Below the pieces are notes generated by a model. It was not told the DNA's origin, made no database searches, and saw nothing but the letters and a program-made list of their open reading frames with translations. From Desmodus rotundus (lineage: Eukaryota; Chordata; Mammalia; Chiroptera; Phyllostomidae): 64,000 nucleotides of DNA. The DNA lies in contig NC_071390.1 in the NCBI RefSeq assembly GCF_022682495.2, positions 101,192,294-101,256,293 of the forward strand. Direction: 5' to 3'. Every line of letters begins with the position of its first letter. The stretch's first letter is position 1. The position numbers and the translations under genes are program-made. Positions 43,590-56,847 of this stretch are shown one piece after another.

Positions 43590-44060
43590 ATATTGCAGCC
43601 CAAGTGCCCATCAATAGATGAGTGGACAAGACAACTATGAGACTTTTACACAATGGAATACTACTCAGCCATAAAAAAGAAAAATATTTTTACCCTGTGC
43701 AACAGTATGGATGGACCTGGAGAATATTATGCTAAGTGAAATAAGCCAGTCAGAGAAAGACAAATACCATATGATCTCACTCATGTGTGAAATCTAATGA
43801 ACAAACTGATCTAACAGGCAAAACAGAGACAGACTCACCCATGGAGAAAAGATGACAGCTAAGCAGGGGTGAGTGGGGGAAGATTAGGTGGTGGAGGGAT
43901 CGAGCAAAAAGGAAAAGGGACTCATGGACATGACAACAGTGTGGTGATTGCGGGGGTGGGGGGGCATATAAGGGAATTAAATGGTAATGGAAAAAATACA
44001 ATAAAATCATTAAAAAATAAAAGTAAAGGAAAAAAGATTAAAAGAAGCAAAAACTAAAAA
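43590..44060 (+). mobile_element. LINE-1 3' end
   Basis: Well-preserved L1 3' region: CCATCAATAGATGAGTGGAC, ACACAATGGAATACTACTCA, GCTAAGTGAAATAAGCCAGT, and an A-rich tail. Confidence 0.9.
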
Positions 44061-44189
44061 AATCAGAAAAATACAATGAAAATAAATTTAAAATAAAATA
44101 TATGTAAGTATCAAATTTAATAACCAGTGTAGCAAACACAGCTATAAGTGTTGCCACCGCCCCCACCATGTGGTCGGTATGCTCTGGGT

Positions 44190-44350
44190 GCTTTGACTTA
44201 ACCTCTTTCCAGTCTTTACATCAGCAAGGTAGACATGTTATCTCCACTTTCAGATTGGGGAATTGAGACTCAGAAGGTGGAATGATTTGCTCAAGAGCAC
44301 ACAGTTGCATCGGGGTAGAGTCAGGAAAAGATTTAAAGTTTGTGTCTCTT
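44190..44350 (+). repeat. MIR fragment
   Basis: MIR core: GGGGAATTGAGACTCAGAAG and GCTCAAGAGCACACAG. Confidence 0.65.
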
Positions 44351-45699
44351 CTATTCTGCCTAACACCTGGGCTACCTGCTATAGTTCTCTCTTTTCAAAT
44401 CTCCTTCCTGAGGAATTTTGTGTTTATTCTATTCTGCATACTGCCAAGCTAGTCTCTTACAAGTTTGGCTGAGACTGAGCCTCAGCTGCTTTTCTTGGAG
44501 AAAGTTTGAGGTTGCACGGTCAAACCAAACCCCCCCCCAAAACCCCCAAAACCCCACAATGCAGCAGCGTTCAGCTCATATGTTAGCTCCCTTTTATGAA
44601 AAAGTCCAGAAATGTCAGTTAGTCTCTTTCGGAGACTAAGGACAGAATTAAGGGGTGACTTTGCAAGAATAAACGTGGAACACGGGAGTGCCAACGCCTG
44701 CAGGCAGGCCTCCAGGAAGCAGCCTCCCTGGGAACTGGCAGGCCTCAGGAGCCACATGGCTGCCTGGTGCTTCGCCAATGAGATTCCTTTCTTTCTGGCT
44801 TGACTCTGAGACTGGGGGATACAGCAGCAGCCGGCCAGTAGCAAGCAAAGTTATATAATATGTATGATCAATTTTTTAAGAAAATGGAAGTAAAACAATG
44901 TTTAATTTGATATTATGTTTGGTATTTTTAATGTTTAAAAAGTTAAGTATACTGAGGTTTTCATGACATTCTGTTTTTGTAGCCTTGAAATTCCTCCCAG
45001 CCCCTTGTTTTCTGATTAAAGAGTTCTGTGGCAGGTTTTGTGGCAGGGGCAACTGCTACTGTAAAAGCCAGTCCAGCCTCCTTTGGGAAGAAGAGTTACT
45101 TTCTCTTCTGGAAAGCAAAATAACTTGAGAAGTTTTCTGAGTCTGAAATTGTAGGCCTCAGGGCAGAGTCTTGGATAGCAAAGCTCCTGAGACTGCACTG
45201 CTCTGCTTGGGAAAAGGGAAGGAATCCTTGTTTCGGAGATGAAGGGCTCAAGGAGAGAACAGGAAGAAGAGAGAGATGAGCATCAGAAGGGGCGATCGGG
45301 GCTGGTATGAAAGAAAAGGTCAAGGAGAACAGGGCTGTCTGCTGCATCCATACCGTGTTTATCCTGAGACTGCTATGGAAAGTGGGGAACAGGGCAGGAT
45401 TCCAGAACTGAGTCCGCAGAGCAGCGTGGGGATGAGGATTCAGCAGGCGGGAGCCTGTGGTAGAGATGACCCACTAGCCACTCCTGGGACTTCTCCCACA
45501 ATCCGCACAGGCATTTGCAGATGCTGCTTCCTAGGTGCTGAGGGGCCGGGAAGCCCCAGCAGCTGCCATGGGGGACGCTCTGCAGAGTTCTCCTTCCTGT
45601 CTCTTGTCTTCATCTTGAGCATCCCCCTTTTTTAATTCATTCATTTTCTTCTTTTTTAAATATATTTTTTCATTTTTTAAAAAAAGTTATGTTTTAACT

Positions 45700-45860
45700 A
45701 CCACTGGCATACAGTATTATATTAGTTTCAAGTGCACAATATAGCAATTAGACATTTATATACATTACAAAGTGATCAACCCAGTAAGTCTAGCACCCAT
45801 CTGACACCACACGTAGTTATTACAGTACTATTGACTGTGTTCCCCATGGCACTGCTTTCA
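45700..45860 (-). mobile_element. LINE-1 3' fragment next to the SAR1A retrocopy
   Basis: Reversed L1 3' region (TTAGTTTCAAGTGCACAATA), similar to 1,660-1,780. It stops where SAR1A-like leader sequence begins, so the retrocopy may have landed in it. Confidence 0.55.
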
Positions 45861-45988
45861 TTTTAGGGAAACAGTGGTGGAAGAAGTAGGGCTCTGGAGC
45901 TGGCATTGCCGGGTGCCGCTGGGCTGAGTGCTCAGAGGAGGGTCGAAGCCTCCCGGAGGAGCTTGTTGGGCTGCAGTGAGCATCAGTA

Positions 45989-46571
45989 ACGTCTTTCATC
46001 TTTGAGTGAATCTACAATGGCTACGACACTGTGCTCCAGTTCCTAGGACTCTACGAGAAATTGGCAAAACTTGTGTTGTTGGGTTTGCACAATTCAGGCA
46101 AAACCACTCTTCTACATGTGCTCAAAGAGGACAGATTGGGCCAACATGTTCCAACATCACATCCGACATCAGAAGAGCTGACGATTGCTGGAATGACTTT
46201 TACAACTTTTGATCTTGGTGGGCATGAGCAAGCATGTCGGGTTTGGAAAAATTATCTCCCAGCAATTAATGGTGGGTTGTGCAGATCATCCTCCTCTCGT
46301 GGAACCCAAAGCTGAACTTGATGTGTTAATGACTGATGAAACAGTATCCAATGTGCCGATCCTTACTTTGGGTAACAAAATTGACAGGTCAGATGCAATC
46401 AGTGAAGAAAAACTCCGTGAGACGTTTGGACTTTAGGGACAGACCACAGGAAAGGGGAACGTGACCCCGAAGGAGCTGAACGCCCTCCCGGTGGAAGTGT
46501 TCATCTGCAGCGTGCTCCAGAGGCAAGGCTGTGGCGAGGGCTTCCGCTGGCTCTCCCAGCACATCGACTGA
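45989..46571 (+). pseudogene. Processed pseudogene of SAR1A, a small COPII GTPase
   Basis: An intronless copy of the whole coding region. The normal protein is the GTPase that starts COPII coat assembly at the ER. The order of SAR1 motifs is clear: FLGLYEK, a P-loop degraded to [49 protein letters not shown], and [18 protein letters not shown] and [10 protein letters not shown] favour SAR1A over SAR1B. It is dead: the start codon is ACG (45,989-45,991), the next Trp codon is TGA, about 14 bases are missing after PAING, and a TAG lies at 46,434-46,436. Leader-like sequence precedes it from about 45,870 and 3'-UTR-like sequence probably follows. The poly-A end was not located. Confidence 0.93.
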
Positions 46572-49000
46572 TGCTCGGACAGCGAAAATAAAAGAGTTTT
46601 ACTTCTCTGGACTGACCCTAACCACAGCTTCCTCAGGAACTTTTCTAATAGAACCAGGAAAGCTCCCCACAACCGTATCTGGCGTTGAGAAGCCAGGAGT
46701 CCCTGGCAGCTCTCTCAGCACCCAGCGGTGATCCGTGCTTTTTCTGCACCGTTGGGACGGAACGCTGCCCCGCGCTCGGGTGAGGCGAGCACCCAGGGAC
46801 TCAGGAACTGGCAGCATTTGCCGGGTAAAGCTGGGTGCCATCATGGGACACCTGCAAGAAAAACACGTCTCACCCCTGTGGTTGATTTCAAAAGAAAGTG
46901 ATTCTATTTTTTAAAGAAAGTGTTGTTAATGTAATTGGTTTCCCTTCTAACTATTTGAGTTTGTCATTTACTTGGTCCAGGGTTTTTGATTTCTTTTCTT
47001 TAAGTCTAGTGAATGGCATTTAGATACTTCATAAAATTATGCACGGACACATGTTGGAGGCGAGTTCAGTCAAGTGGCCCTCATCCCGTTGAGTTAGCGG
47101 GCTGGGGAGAGGAGCTCCAGTCTGTCTGACTGCCTCGGTAGGCGGCAGCGCCTGTGCGCAGAGAATGGGAAAGGGCGGAGCCCTGGCCCTGCAGCTGCAG
47201 CCGTTTCCACTGCGGCGAGCTGGGTCATTCCTCATCACGGAGTGTGGCGCAGGCTGTTCACTGTGGAGGGGTTAATTACAGAGTGGGTTGTTGCTATTGC
47301 TGCTACTTATAAAGTCACACATTTCAGCCAGCCTGCTTTTAATTAACTCTTGTGAAGTTTTATTTCTCTTTGTAGCACCTTTCTCATGCTCAGTTACAAA
47401 AAGTGACTTCCACCTCAGGAAAGCGTGGAGGACCTGTCCTGTGTTGTCGTGCACTTGCCGCGTGTCAGTCGCTTTCGCACAGGTTTTAGGGGGATTTTGC
47501 TGAATAGGAGAGTCATATGGGATAAAGTTAACAGCTTAAAGGCTCTTAATTCTGTGATTTGAGAACTGAAGAATCTGGTATTGTAGCATTTGGTTGAATC
47601 TGGGAAAGGTTTGCTCAGTGGACTTTAAATTTTCCCCTTGTAGAATTCGGTCTCTTTATTGGACTGTTCATGAGCTTTTTTTTTTTTTTAATCGGTTATC
47701 ATTTTCTTTTGGTGTTTAAAGGTTAACATCTGTAGCTTCTCCAGATTTTTTTTTGTATGAAATTGCCTTTCTCCCTTCCAAAATTAAGCTGGGGAAACTC
47801 TAATCCAAGAACTTTGTGTAGAGTTGTTGCTTTTGAGCCAGTTATCACTTGCTGTCAGTAAACAGTCGGTACAAAAGCCACCAAGTCCCCAGGAGTGTGA
47901 TGAGGATTATTTTTATAGCTTTCTATTTTATTAATGCCATGTGTGAAATTGGACTTTCATGACCTTAACCAATGTTCTACCTTGCAGTGAAAGGCGATGG
48001 GATTGGAGGTGGTCTTAAGATGGGAGGATACCTTCGTGCATTTTTCCTTTAATGAAAAATTAGAGGTAGTTTCCTCAAAACTGAAAATTGTGATGGTGGT
48101 ACTCATTTGCAGAGGACTGAATTCAGTGGATTCTTGCTTATAATGTGAAGGAAGGGGGAGTGTGAATAACATATTTGGGGGGTGAGAGAGCATTGCTCTT
48201 TAGTTGGATTTCTCGTTGTTAACAACGTCTTCAGTGCTATTGGGAAGCGTATTTTCTCACTGCCGTGTACCAAATGCGGAGGCTCAGTGGAGTATGAGTC
48301 TGGAGTGAGCATGGCTTTCTTTTCTGAGCAAGCATAGCTGGATTAAGATCGTTGTTGATTTGGAAAGGGGTTAAAGCCTTAAATGAACAAGTCTATCTAA
48401 CTGTGGATTAGTTAACTTGCATACTTTTGCTTTACTTTGGCTAAAGGTAACCCATACTTCTCTATCCAGAGACAGGAGAAGTATGATTGCTTCAGTGTTA
48501 GTTTTCTTGTTTTTCTTTTCCCTGTTTCCCCTTAATCACTTTGTAGCAAGCTAGAAACTTCTGGATTCTATGCAGAGCAGCTCTTTGTGAAAGTGGCCTA
48601 TTTTGGCCATTGGAGAAAGAGGGGATTGAAAAGTCAAATAGCACCAGTTCCTACAATAACAGCAGAAAGAAGCTGCCATGAGGAGCTCAGCCCCTAGCAG
48701 TGAAGATCGGAGCTTTGCCACAGGAGCTCCCGTGACTGGAGGCTTTGCATTGTGCGTTATCAGAGTGCATTTACATCCCATTTCAGGAAGATTAAACAGT
48801 CAGTTACAAAAGAAAGGCAATCTGTAACCTAAGCATTTTAATGCAAAGTTAGAACTCACAAACAAAAAGAAATAAGGTTCTGGAGACAGACTGACTTGAA
48901 ATTGAAACCGAGCTCTGTTTCAACTGCTTAACCCATCCGGGCCACAGTTTTCTTACATACAAAGGAACTCACAGGACACAGGATTATGGGAAGGTTTAAG
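46572..49000. other. Region after the SAR1A retrocopy
   Basis: Possibly the copied long 3' UTR for some distance, followed by intergenic DNA. No gene, tail or target-site duplication identified. Confidence 0.4.
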
Positions 49001-49009
49001 TTAAGGGAC

Positions 49010-49250
49010 ATGTCATACATGGGTTAGAGTTCAGGTCCTGGAGTCAGACTGCGTGATTCAAGTCCTGGCCCCACTGTTTACTGGCTGTATGATTTTAGGG
49101 TGTTAGTCAACCTCCTCTTATGGAGAATAGAGCAAGTAGGAGGTTGTTGGGAGGATCAAATGAGATAATAAGGTAAAGCACTTAAAATAGTGCCTGACAT
49201 CATCACAGCAAGTGTTTCATTAGTGTTAGCATTCTCGTTGTTGTTAATGT
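49010..49250 (-). repeat. MIR element
   Basis: Reversed MIR pattern: CAGGTCCTGGAGTCAGACTG, TTTACTGGCTGTATGATTTT, and AAATGAGATAATAAGGTAAA. Confidence 0.75.
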
Positions 49251-49719
49251 ATATATTATATATAGAGACATGTCTAGTCTTGGTAGCACATTAATTAATA
49301 GCTTTTGCTGTTTAATTTCATAGAAATAAAGACCTGAGAATTCCCATGTTATCCATACCTCTCTCTCCCAGAGGAATTAACTAAAAGAAAATCAATTGAT
49401 CACATACATTAGTTATAAAGGTTCATAGAAACTTTAAGCATCCCTCTCCTCACTCTATAAAGACCTCTGGCTGAAGGGATTTAAAATGCTCTTAATATGT
49501 AAGTACATTTTATTTTTAAAAAGATGCTGTCATTTCTAGGATATTTACCCTGTGTTTTTCTTTGAACTTCAACAACCCCTTTGTAGTTTGAATCCCAATG
49601 TTCATGCTCTTCCTCGGGAGAGCACACACAGCTTTTAACGTTTCTCAGTTTTTTCACGTTTAAATTTGTTTCCCTGTTGTTGCTTTAAGAATTCAAATTC
49701 AGATTGAATGTTATACTAA

Positions 49720-50420
49720 ATAACAGGGTTCTTAAAGGTGGGTTCAAAATGGGAAGCAGCTCTCCAGCCCCCACCTCTGTGGAGCAGACACCTTTGGTGC
49801 TGCAGCTAAGAGACCCCCTCCTGTGGCAGAGTGGAGCTTGGTGGGAGAGGCAGGACTATGATGGTCCGGGGTCTGAGTTCAAGGCCTGGCCCTGAGCTTA
49901 TGAGTGAGCCCTTATGAGTGAGCTCTGGCTGTAGTGAGAGACATGGTGAGACAACTGAAAACCCTGCTGCCCAGAGCTGGGATCTAGTCCTGCTGGGAAA
50001 ATTTTCCAGAGCTGAGAGACCAGAGGAACAGGCTGACAGTATCATTACATAGTTTATTAAGGGAAATTACATACTCGGTGTGTCCCTGGCAGCCCCAAGA
50101 TATCCTCTTTGTCATGTGGCAGGTGCTAAAGGGCGAAAGGGTTATACAGAACAGGGCGGAACGGATAGGGGAACTGCCCAGGCAAGGGGAAAATGTCTCT
50201 CACGCCTGCTCAGGGCGAGGCAACGGCCTCTTGTAGGAACCCGCACAAACCCACAAGCTGGGGCCACAGGGGAGAAGTCGATTGGCTAGTCTCTGAGGGC
50301 ATGTGGGGGAAGCAATCTCTGTTCCGCCCCAGATCTAGCTGGCATGTCCTGCCATGCTCAGGCATCGGTCACATTCTGGAACAGTCTTTGCTCTAGGCAT
50401 CCCCGTCCTCATTTTCTGCG
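49720..50420 (-). mobile_element. Possible retroviral LTR
   Basis: On the minus strand a GC-rich region is followed by GTATAACCC (TATA-like) and TTAATAAACTATG (polyadenylation signal), the layout of an LTR. The ends and target duplication are not resolved. Confidence 0.35.
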
Positions 50421-52524
50421 GGACTCACAGCCAGACGTTTAATCTCCCGAGTTTGTTTTTATAGATTTAGATGACATTGTAAACGTGAAAGGATTTTTAA
50501 ATTAAGGAATGTTAGAAAAATACATTATGTTATGTTGATAGTAATGGCAATAGTAATAAATCTTTCGAGCTTACCTAGAGCTTGTTTTTGCTTCCTTTAG
50601 TCATGTTGTGGGTGATCTTAGGCATAACATTTTTTTTTTTGTTTTTGTTTGTTTTACAATGGTGATAACATCTTGGCAGGTTCTATATAAAAGGAAGCTT
50701 GGAAAATGCATATTAGTCAAATTTTGATAATTATTAGCCACAGTAAATGATTTAAGGAGGAAGAAAGAGATTTGGGGGGCAGTTATCATGCAGAGTTAAA
50801 CTATCCATGTGCCTTAAATCTGGATAACTTAGAGTGCAGAAGGGGCTTATTTTTAGTGCAATATGTTGTAGATCCTTGCTTTAAAACTCAGAAATGAAGA
50901 TGAAAATACATTTTATTTCCAAATATCTGCTCTTTTTGGAACTCTCGATTTGCTTTTTCTTTTGCGCCTCAGAAAGCACACGTAGTCACTAGCAGAGGCT
51001 GGGCGTGGAAGTGCGCACCGTTGGCCTCAAGCCCAGAGTCGCTCTCTCCGAGTGTTCAGAAAGGCCAGTCGGACTGTCAGCTGCTCCCTGTGCTGCAACC
51101 CCCTCGTCCCATGCCTCTCACCTGGGGGGTTGCCAGGGTCCAGAGCCACCCCCGGTTACAGGAGCCAGCTCTCGCACTCCAGTCCCCTCCCCGGCAGGTC
51201 CCTGTTCTGCCTGAACAGTGTCATCGTATTATATTTCTGGCTCTTTTCGCATGAAACATTTTAATATAAAATGCTCACATGCAGAAACAAACTCATCTGC
51301 AAGTGTACCAGAACTTCTGCTAAACTCCAGTCAGAGTGTCCTCACTTGCTGAGAAAAGCTTGATTCAGGGCTTAAAAAGCGTGACAGTAACATGAAGGCA
51401 CATTCCTTCTGCTTAAGATCCATGAGTTCAAGAACTGGTTCATGATTTCTCCTTGGTTCTCCCCACAACACTTTCTTTGTGCCACCAGCATAGAAGTTAT
51501 CTTATGCTCCCGGGCATTCTAGTGAGTTGATTGTGTTTATATAGATGAAAATACCTTGACGGCAGGAGCCTCTTTTTGTCTTTTTCATCTGGGGCTGTGA
51601 TGCGTCCTGTGCTGGTGTTTTTGACTTGAATAAAACGTGGGGGTGGGAAAACAGATTGAGAAAGGAAAAATAGTATGCAAATTTCACCTGTTGAACGTAA
51701 TCAAGTAATTTTATACTAATTGAATTTTTAGAACTTGTTATCAATAAAAGGGACTTTGTAAGATGTAATATTGCTGGTTTTTTGTTAAAAAGGCATTTAC
51801 ATAATTTATTTGATTTTTAAAAATCAGGAATTCATGAACACTCAGTCAAGTTCTTTCTGCCAGTTTTCAAATAAGTGGGCCTTTCTGGGGCTAATATTGT
51901 GTTTGAAATATAACTCTTTATGTTAATTAGCACTCAGATTTCTGGATATTATCAAATATACATCTTTCCTTGGATTTACTGGAAAGATCTGCTAGCTGTA
52001 TATATCAGGTTTTGTTCTCATCTTTATGCGATTAGGATTTGGAACTTGCAGAAATATTTGCTTTGCTTATTTGTTGGCCTTTTGATATGTTTTCTTAAAA
52101 CAAGAGGGCATTATTTGGGAGATAAAATGTATATGCAAAGGAAATACATCTCACATAAGTGAATTAGATTTGAGGCTGCTAACGTAACCAGAAGGACTTG
52201 CAGCTGTATTTCTTTATCCTCTGTGAGCTTTCAAGGAACTGGGCCCAAGGGCACTGAAGGACACGTAATTTTTCTGGGCATTCCGGGTCTGCCCTCTATT
52301 GGTGAGAGGTGCTATAAAATTGCCTTTATCCCTCTAAATTCTGCATTACGTTGAAATACATTTTACTGATTAGGCATAGTGTTTATGGGCAGTTCAGCAT
52401 GAACAAAGTAGAAAACCCTTTACAAACTCAAAATCAGGTTATATTTTTTTCTTCGTGTAAGACTTGTAGTTAATGCCAGAGTACAGAATACAGACTGGGG
52501 AAAAGCTAAAGAAAATAGACACAG

Positions 52525-52640
52525 CCCTTGCTGGGTAGCTCCGCTGGTTAGAGCGTTGTGCTGATACGCCAGGGTTATGGGTTCGATTTCTAGTCAGGGC
52601 ACATACCAGAGGCAAGCAATGAATGCATAAAGAAATGGAA
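52525..52640 (+). mobile_element. Ves-type SINE, decayed
   Basis: tRNA-like head in plus orientation: CTCCGCTGGTTAGAGCG and GGGTTCGATTTCTAGTCAGG. It is a SINE, not a tRNA gene: the stem sequences do not pair and Ves tail sequence follows. Confidence 0.8.
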
Positions 52641-53084
52641 CTTAACGGGGTTTACCCACTGACATTTTCATACCTTAAGAACTGTTTTAGGTGAATACCA
52701 CTGAAAATTGTGAGTTTGTCCCTGTCGGTCCCTGTTGGTCCCATCTCTGTCCCTGTTGGCTGGCTTGTAGACTTCAGAGCAGTATGAAGAATAAGTAAAC
52801 TCCTGTGTTAGCTACACAAAAATCTGTTTTTAATAAGCAAACCTCAAAGAATCCCAAAACCAAGGATTTTTTCTATTATGAAGCCCTCTCTTTTTAAAAA
52901 AGCATCCAACAGAAACAAACAATGTGTTATATGCCAAACCCCTTATTTCTAGAGTATCAGCACCACTCCCAGAAAATTACTCAAGTGTCACTGCAGTTTT
53001 CTGGGTACCATGAAAAGCAAAGCTCCCAGGGCGGTCGGTGCCTGTCGCGCCTACGTTTAACTTGCTTTTTCTTTTCAGCCCACC

Positions 53085-53360
53085 TGTTATGGATTGAATT
53101 ATGTCCCCACCTCCCCCCCGCCAAGAGGTGGCAGTCGAAATGCCCAGTGCCTGTGGGAATGTGATTTTATTTTTGAAAATAGGGTCTTCGTAGATGATCA
53201 AGTTAAGACGGTGTCACTAGGGTGGACCCTAAACTAACATGAGTGAGTCTTTATAAAAAGGGGAAATCTGGGCACAACGACAGACAGGGAAAAGGGAAGG
53301 CCACATGGAGACACGAGAAGAATGGCATCTACCAGGCAAGAACACCTGAGGATACCAGAC
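53085..53360 (+). mobile_element. Mammalian interspersed repeat, same class as 41,688-42,045
   Basis: TTATGGATTGAATTATGTCC at the start and TCTTTATAAAAAGGGG in the middle align with the insertion at 41,688-42,045. Confidence 0.5.
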
Positions 53361-54719
53361 ACTAAGAACCCCTTGAAACTGTCAAGATGCCAGTTTTCTG
53401 TTCGTATGTTTACTTCATGGTTCCCCGTATGCACCCCAACATACATCTGTATCTTTTACCTCCCATTTCTACACTTCTCAATGAGTCAGATTTTGGATTT
53501 CTGACAGCCTGAATGTTGCATTCCATAGTGTCTTGGAATATACTGCAAATAATTCCTCCTTATATTTCGCTGACACTGTGTTACTTTCCCCCAGGAGAGT
53601 TCTGCTTGCTTAAATTTTATATGTGAAGGTGCCCTCAGCAGTTCAGAAGGCAAGTCCATCGTGAGTCCAAAGTATAATTATTCTTAGGAGGTGCTACACA
53701 GAAAAGGGCTCTGCATCGTGCAGTAGGGCTAAATGGACGCTGTTATTAGAAGAACCAAGCTCACGCGATACATTACAATTACACGTGTACTTTGAGTCCT
53801 CTGCCCTCCTTCGCTGTGAAAAGTCTGATTAACAGAGGAGATCTTAGAGTTATCTCACCATCAAATATTCTAACTCAGAATATTTTTTGCATTAAGTCAA
53901 TTTATTCTGTTTATCAGTTTTTTCTTAGTCATCCTTTTCATTATGTGATTCACATCGCTCATTAGTGATTTTATTGTAAATGGTTGTGTATTCTCAGAGT
54001 ATAGTAAATATAACAAAAACAGCATCTTAATCATGTAACGAGATGTTCTTTATTTTTCTCTACCTTAATTTTATCCTTGTACATTTTGGAATATGGGTTA
54101 GCTGCTTTCATATAAATAGGGTTGGCTGTTGCTGTGTTTTCTGCTGTCCTGAGACCCAGAAGCACAGAAATACATATATTTAATGTAATCGACAACTTGT
54201 ATGTAAATGTATATTTATATATAAATTTACGTGCATATTTACATGTATGCGTGCATTTGAAGTGGGGGTCCAGAGTTACATCTGAAGTTTCTGTCAGTGT
54301 AACTAGTGTAACTGGCTTCTCCCTGCTCTTAGATTCACTCAGACAAAGGCACAGATTATATTATATGAAAGGAGACATGTATTGGACTCTGGCTAGCTTT
54401 TGGAAATGGAAAACTCATCAGGAGATAGTGACCCAATTTACTATAGGATTTGATGTATGTGATAGAGGGGACAGACGACACTTTTAGCAAGTATCATGAT
54501 TCTTAATTTTGGTTCCCCTCTCAGAGAGAAGGGTGGAGTTCAGCCTCCAGTTCCCATGTGGGCCAGTTTTAGGTGTTGGCAACAGACATTTGAGAGAGCT
54601 GGGTGGTTGCAGCCTCTTCCCATGAATTTACCACATTTCTTTTTAGCATTTTTGAGTCATAGAGTGAGAAACGGAGTTGGTTTGGCCAAATGTTCCTCCT
54701 TTGTGCCAAACTGTACCTT

Positions 54720-54925
54720 AACTCAAATTCTGGCCCTGCCACTTTCTTGTTGTGTGAGCTTGGAGAAGTTACTTAACCTTTCTGAGTTTCAGTTTTCTAA
54801 TGTGTAAAATTAGAACAATAAAGTATGTAAATCACAAGGGGTTGTACAAATTAAATGAGATACTATGTGTGATGGTTTAGCAAAATGTTATGTGGTAAGC
54901 ACTCATTAAATGACATATAACACTA
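54720..54925 (-). repeat. MIR element
   Basis: Reversed MIR: CTTGGAGAAGTTACTTAACC, AAATTAAATGAGATACTATG, and AAGCACTCATTAAATGAC. Confidence 0.8.
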
Positions 54926-55291
54926 GTACCTCCTTACCTATATAGATCACATATGCCTTTGTGTCTCATTTGTACAGAGCTTGGCAGCTGACCCCCAAGA
55001 CTGTTGAGCTGAACTGACTGGTTTGCGTTTGGCCACAGTGCCCATGGTATGTAGGGCCAAAGAACCAGACCGGTGTGGATATGTCGGTGCATCACTTAAA
55101 TTCATGCCACGGGCCTCACCCCTCCTTGAACGAGAGCACTTTCCTCATTCACTGAAAAGCTATCACTAGTATTAGAAAACAGCTTAAGCACATGTGAGTG
55201 AGAGGCATCACTGCTGTAGAGGATTCTACCCTGTGTTTCAGTGTGAGCTCTATTTTAGACCAAATGCAAATGTCTTTAAGAGAACACAACC

Positions 55292-55294
<3 letters not shown>

Positions 55295-55337
<43 letters not shown>
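55295..55337. repeat. (GA)n microsatellite
   Basis: A run of about 20 GA dinucleotides just before an L1 3' fragment. Confidence 0.97.
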
Positions 55338-55340
<3 letters not shown>

Positions 55341-55384
55341 CAACCTGCTAAGGAGTTATATGATAGAAGAGTTTGTAGTTATTC

Positions 55385-55855
55385 AGCAGTGTGACATATT
55401 CAGCCACGAGAAAGGAGGAAATCTTGCCATTTATGACAACGTGGATGAACCTGGAGGACATTAAGCTAATTGAAGTAAGCCAGACACAGAAAGACAACTA
55501 TTGTGTGATCTCCCTTACAGGCGGACACCAAAAAAGCGGAATTCATAAAAGCAGAGAGTAAAATAGTGGTTTTAAGGGGTAGGGGTAGGGAAAATGAGGA
55601 GCTGTTGGACAAAGTGTACACAGTTTCGGTTACATAAGAGGAGTAGGTTCTGGAGGTCTAATGAACAGCGTGGTGACTGTAGCTGATACTGTGTTGTACG
55701 CATGAAATTGGCTGGGAGAGCAGGTCCCTGCACACACACGAATGGGAATTGTGTAAGGCAATGAATATGATAATTAGCTTGATTGTGGTAGTTATTTTAA
55801 ATGTATACTATCAATGTATACTTTAAATATATATAATTTTTATTTGTCAGGTTTA
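55385..55855 (+). mobile_element. LINE-1 3'-end fragment
   Basis: L1 3' pattern: GTGGATGAACCTGGAGGACA, AAGCCAGACACAGAAAGACA, and GTTCTGGAGGTCTAATGAAC. Older than the one at 43,590. Confidence 0.75.
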
Positions 55856-56256
55856 CCCCAGTGAAGCTGGAGTGGGAGAAAAGAAGAAAACAACTTTTCA
55901 TTCTTTCTATCTTTTCTATCAGAATTGGTGCTTATGTCTGTGTGCAGTGTCCACAGATGCTTTTGTGACTCTAAAATCACCGCTGAAATGCAAGAAAAAT
56001 AGCTCTTAGCTTTAAAGCACAAGGGCCTTAGTTTCTTCATGTAGATTGGAACCGAATCATTACAGACTTTACCCTAAGGTGATCGCTATGCAGGGCTTTT
56101 GTTCTGAAGAGAATACCAGCTCTGGGCTGGGCTCCGACCTAAGCCTATGTATGTACCGACTCACTAAAGGTGTGCATTAACTTACCATCTTGAGGCAGGT
56201 ACTTTTATCATTCCCATTTCACAAATTAGGAAACTGAGGCCCACTGAAGTTAGATA

Positions 56257-56847
56257 TGAGGGGGGGACCCCCGAAAACCTGGAATTTATTTATCAAACAT
56301 TGTGCATTTATTCTCATGTTTAAGCTTCAGTCACCTTCAAAGTGCCCTCCATTTGATGCAATACACCTACTGAGACATGCTTTCCACCGCTCAAAGCAGT
56401 TTGGAACTCGTCAATATTGATGCCTTTTCGTGGTTCTGCTGTTTTTTGTTTCACCTCTTCCGCATCAGAAAATGTTTCCCTTTCAGGACTTTTTTCATCC
56501 AGGAAAACAAAACAAAAAAGTCTCTCAAGGTGAGATTGGGTGAATAGGAAGGGTGGGGCATGGGGGTCATACCAAGTAATTTTTGGTCAAAAACTGCTGA
56601 ACACTAAATGCGGTGTGGGCAGGTGTGCTCGTAAATCACCCATCATGAAATGGGCAAAAACGTTGAAAGGGTCTTCCAAAAAAAAAAAAAAAAAAACCAC
56701 TAAAGCCAAATGCAGCCTCTCACAACAACGCCAGGTTGTACGCTGATACAGATGGGTTTCCAGAACACTCACCTAGTGGGGGAACCTGTACTACAAGGGG
56801 CCCTCCCTCCAGGAGATAATTGCAGGTTTTTTCGGGTCCCCTGTCAT
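56257..56847 (-). mobile_element. Internally deleted mariner transposon inserted in a MIR
   Basis: Imperfect inverted ends GGGGGACCCCCGAAAACCTG and CAGGTTTTTTCGGGTCCCC are flanked by TA on both sides. Reading the minus strand, the end of a mariner transposase is visible: HPSYSP followed by a DFF block near 56,520-56,560, then SDAEEVKQKTAEPRKGI. A normal mariner is about 1.3 kb; this one is about 590 bp. The two MIR halves lie at 56,150-56,256 and 56,848-56,930. Confidence 0.85.

Noticed and set aside
46031..46436. Small GTPase gene
   Set aside because: Start codon lost, stops and a frameshift; intronless retrocopy of SAR1A.
52525..52600. tRNA gene
   Set aside because: The tRNA-like B-box sequence belongs to a Ves SINE head; the cloverleaf does not form and SINE tail sequence follows. 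The same applies to the other SINEs.
55149..55464. Frames with Ser-Leu or Arg-Glu repeats
   Set aside because: They are translations of the (GA)n microsatellite.
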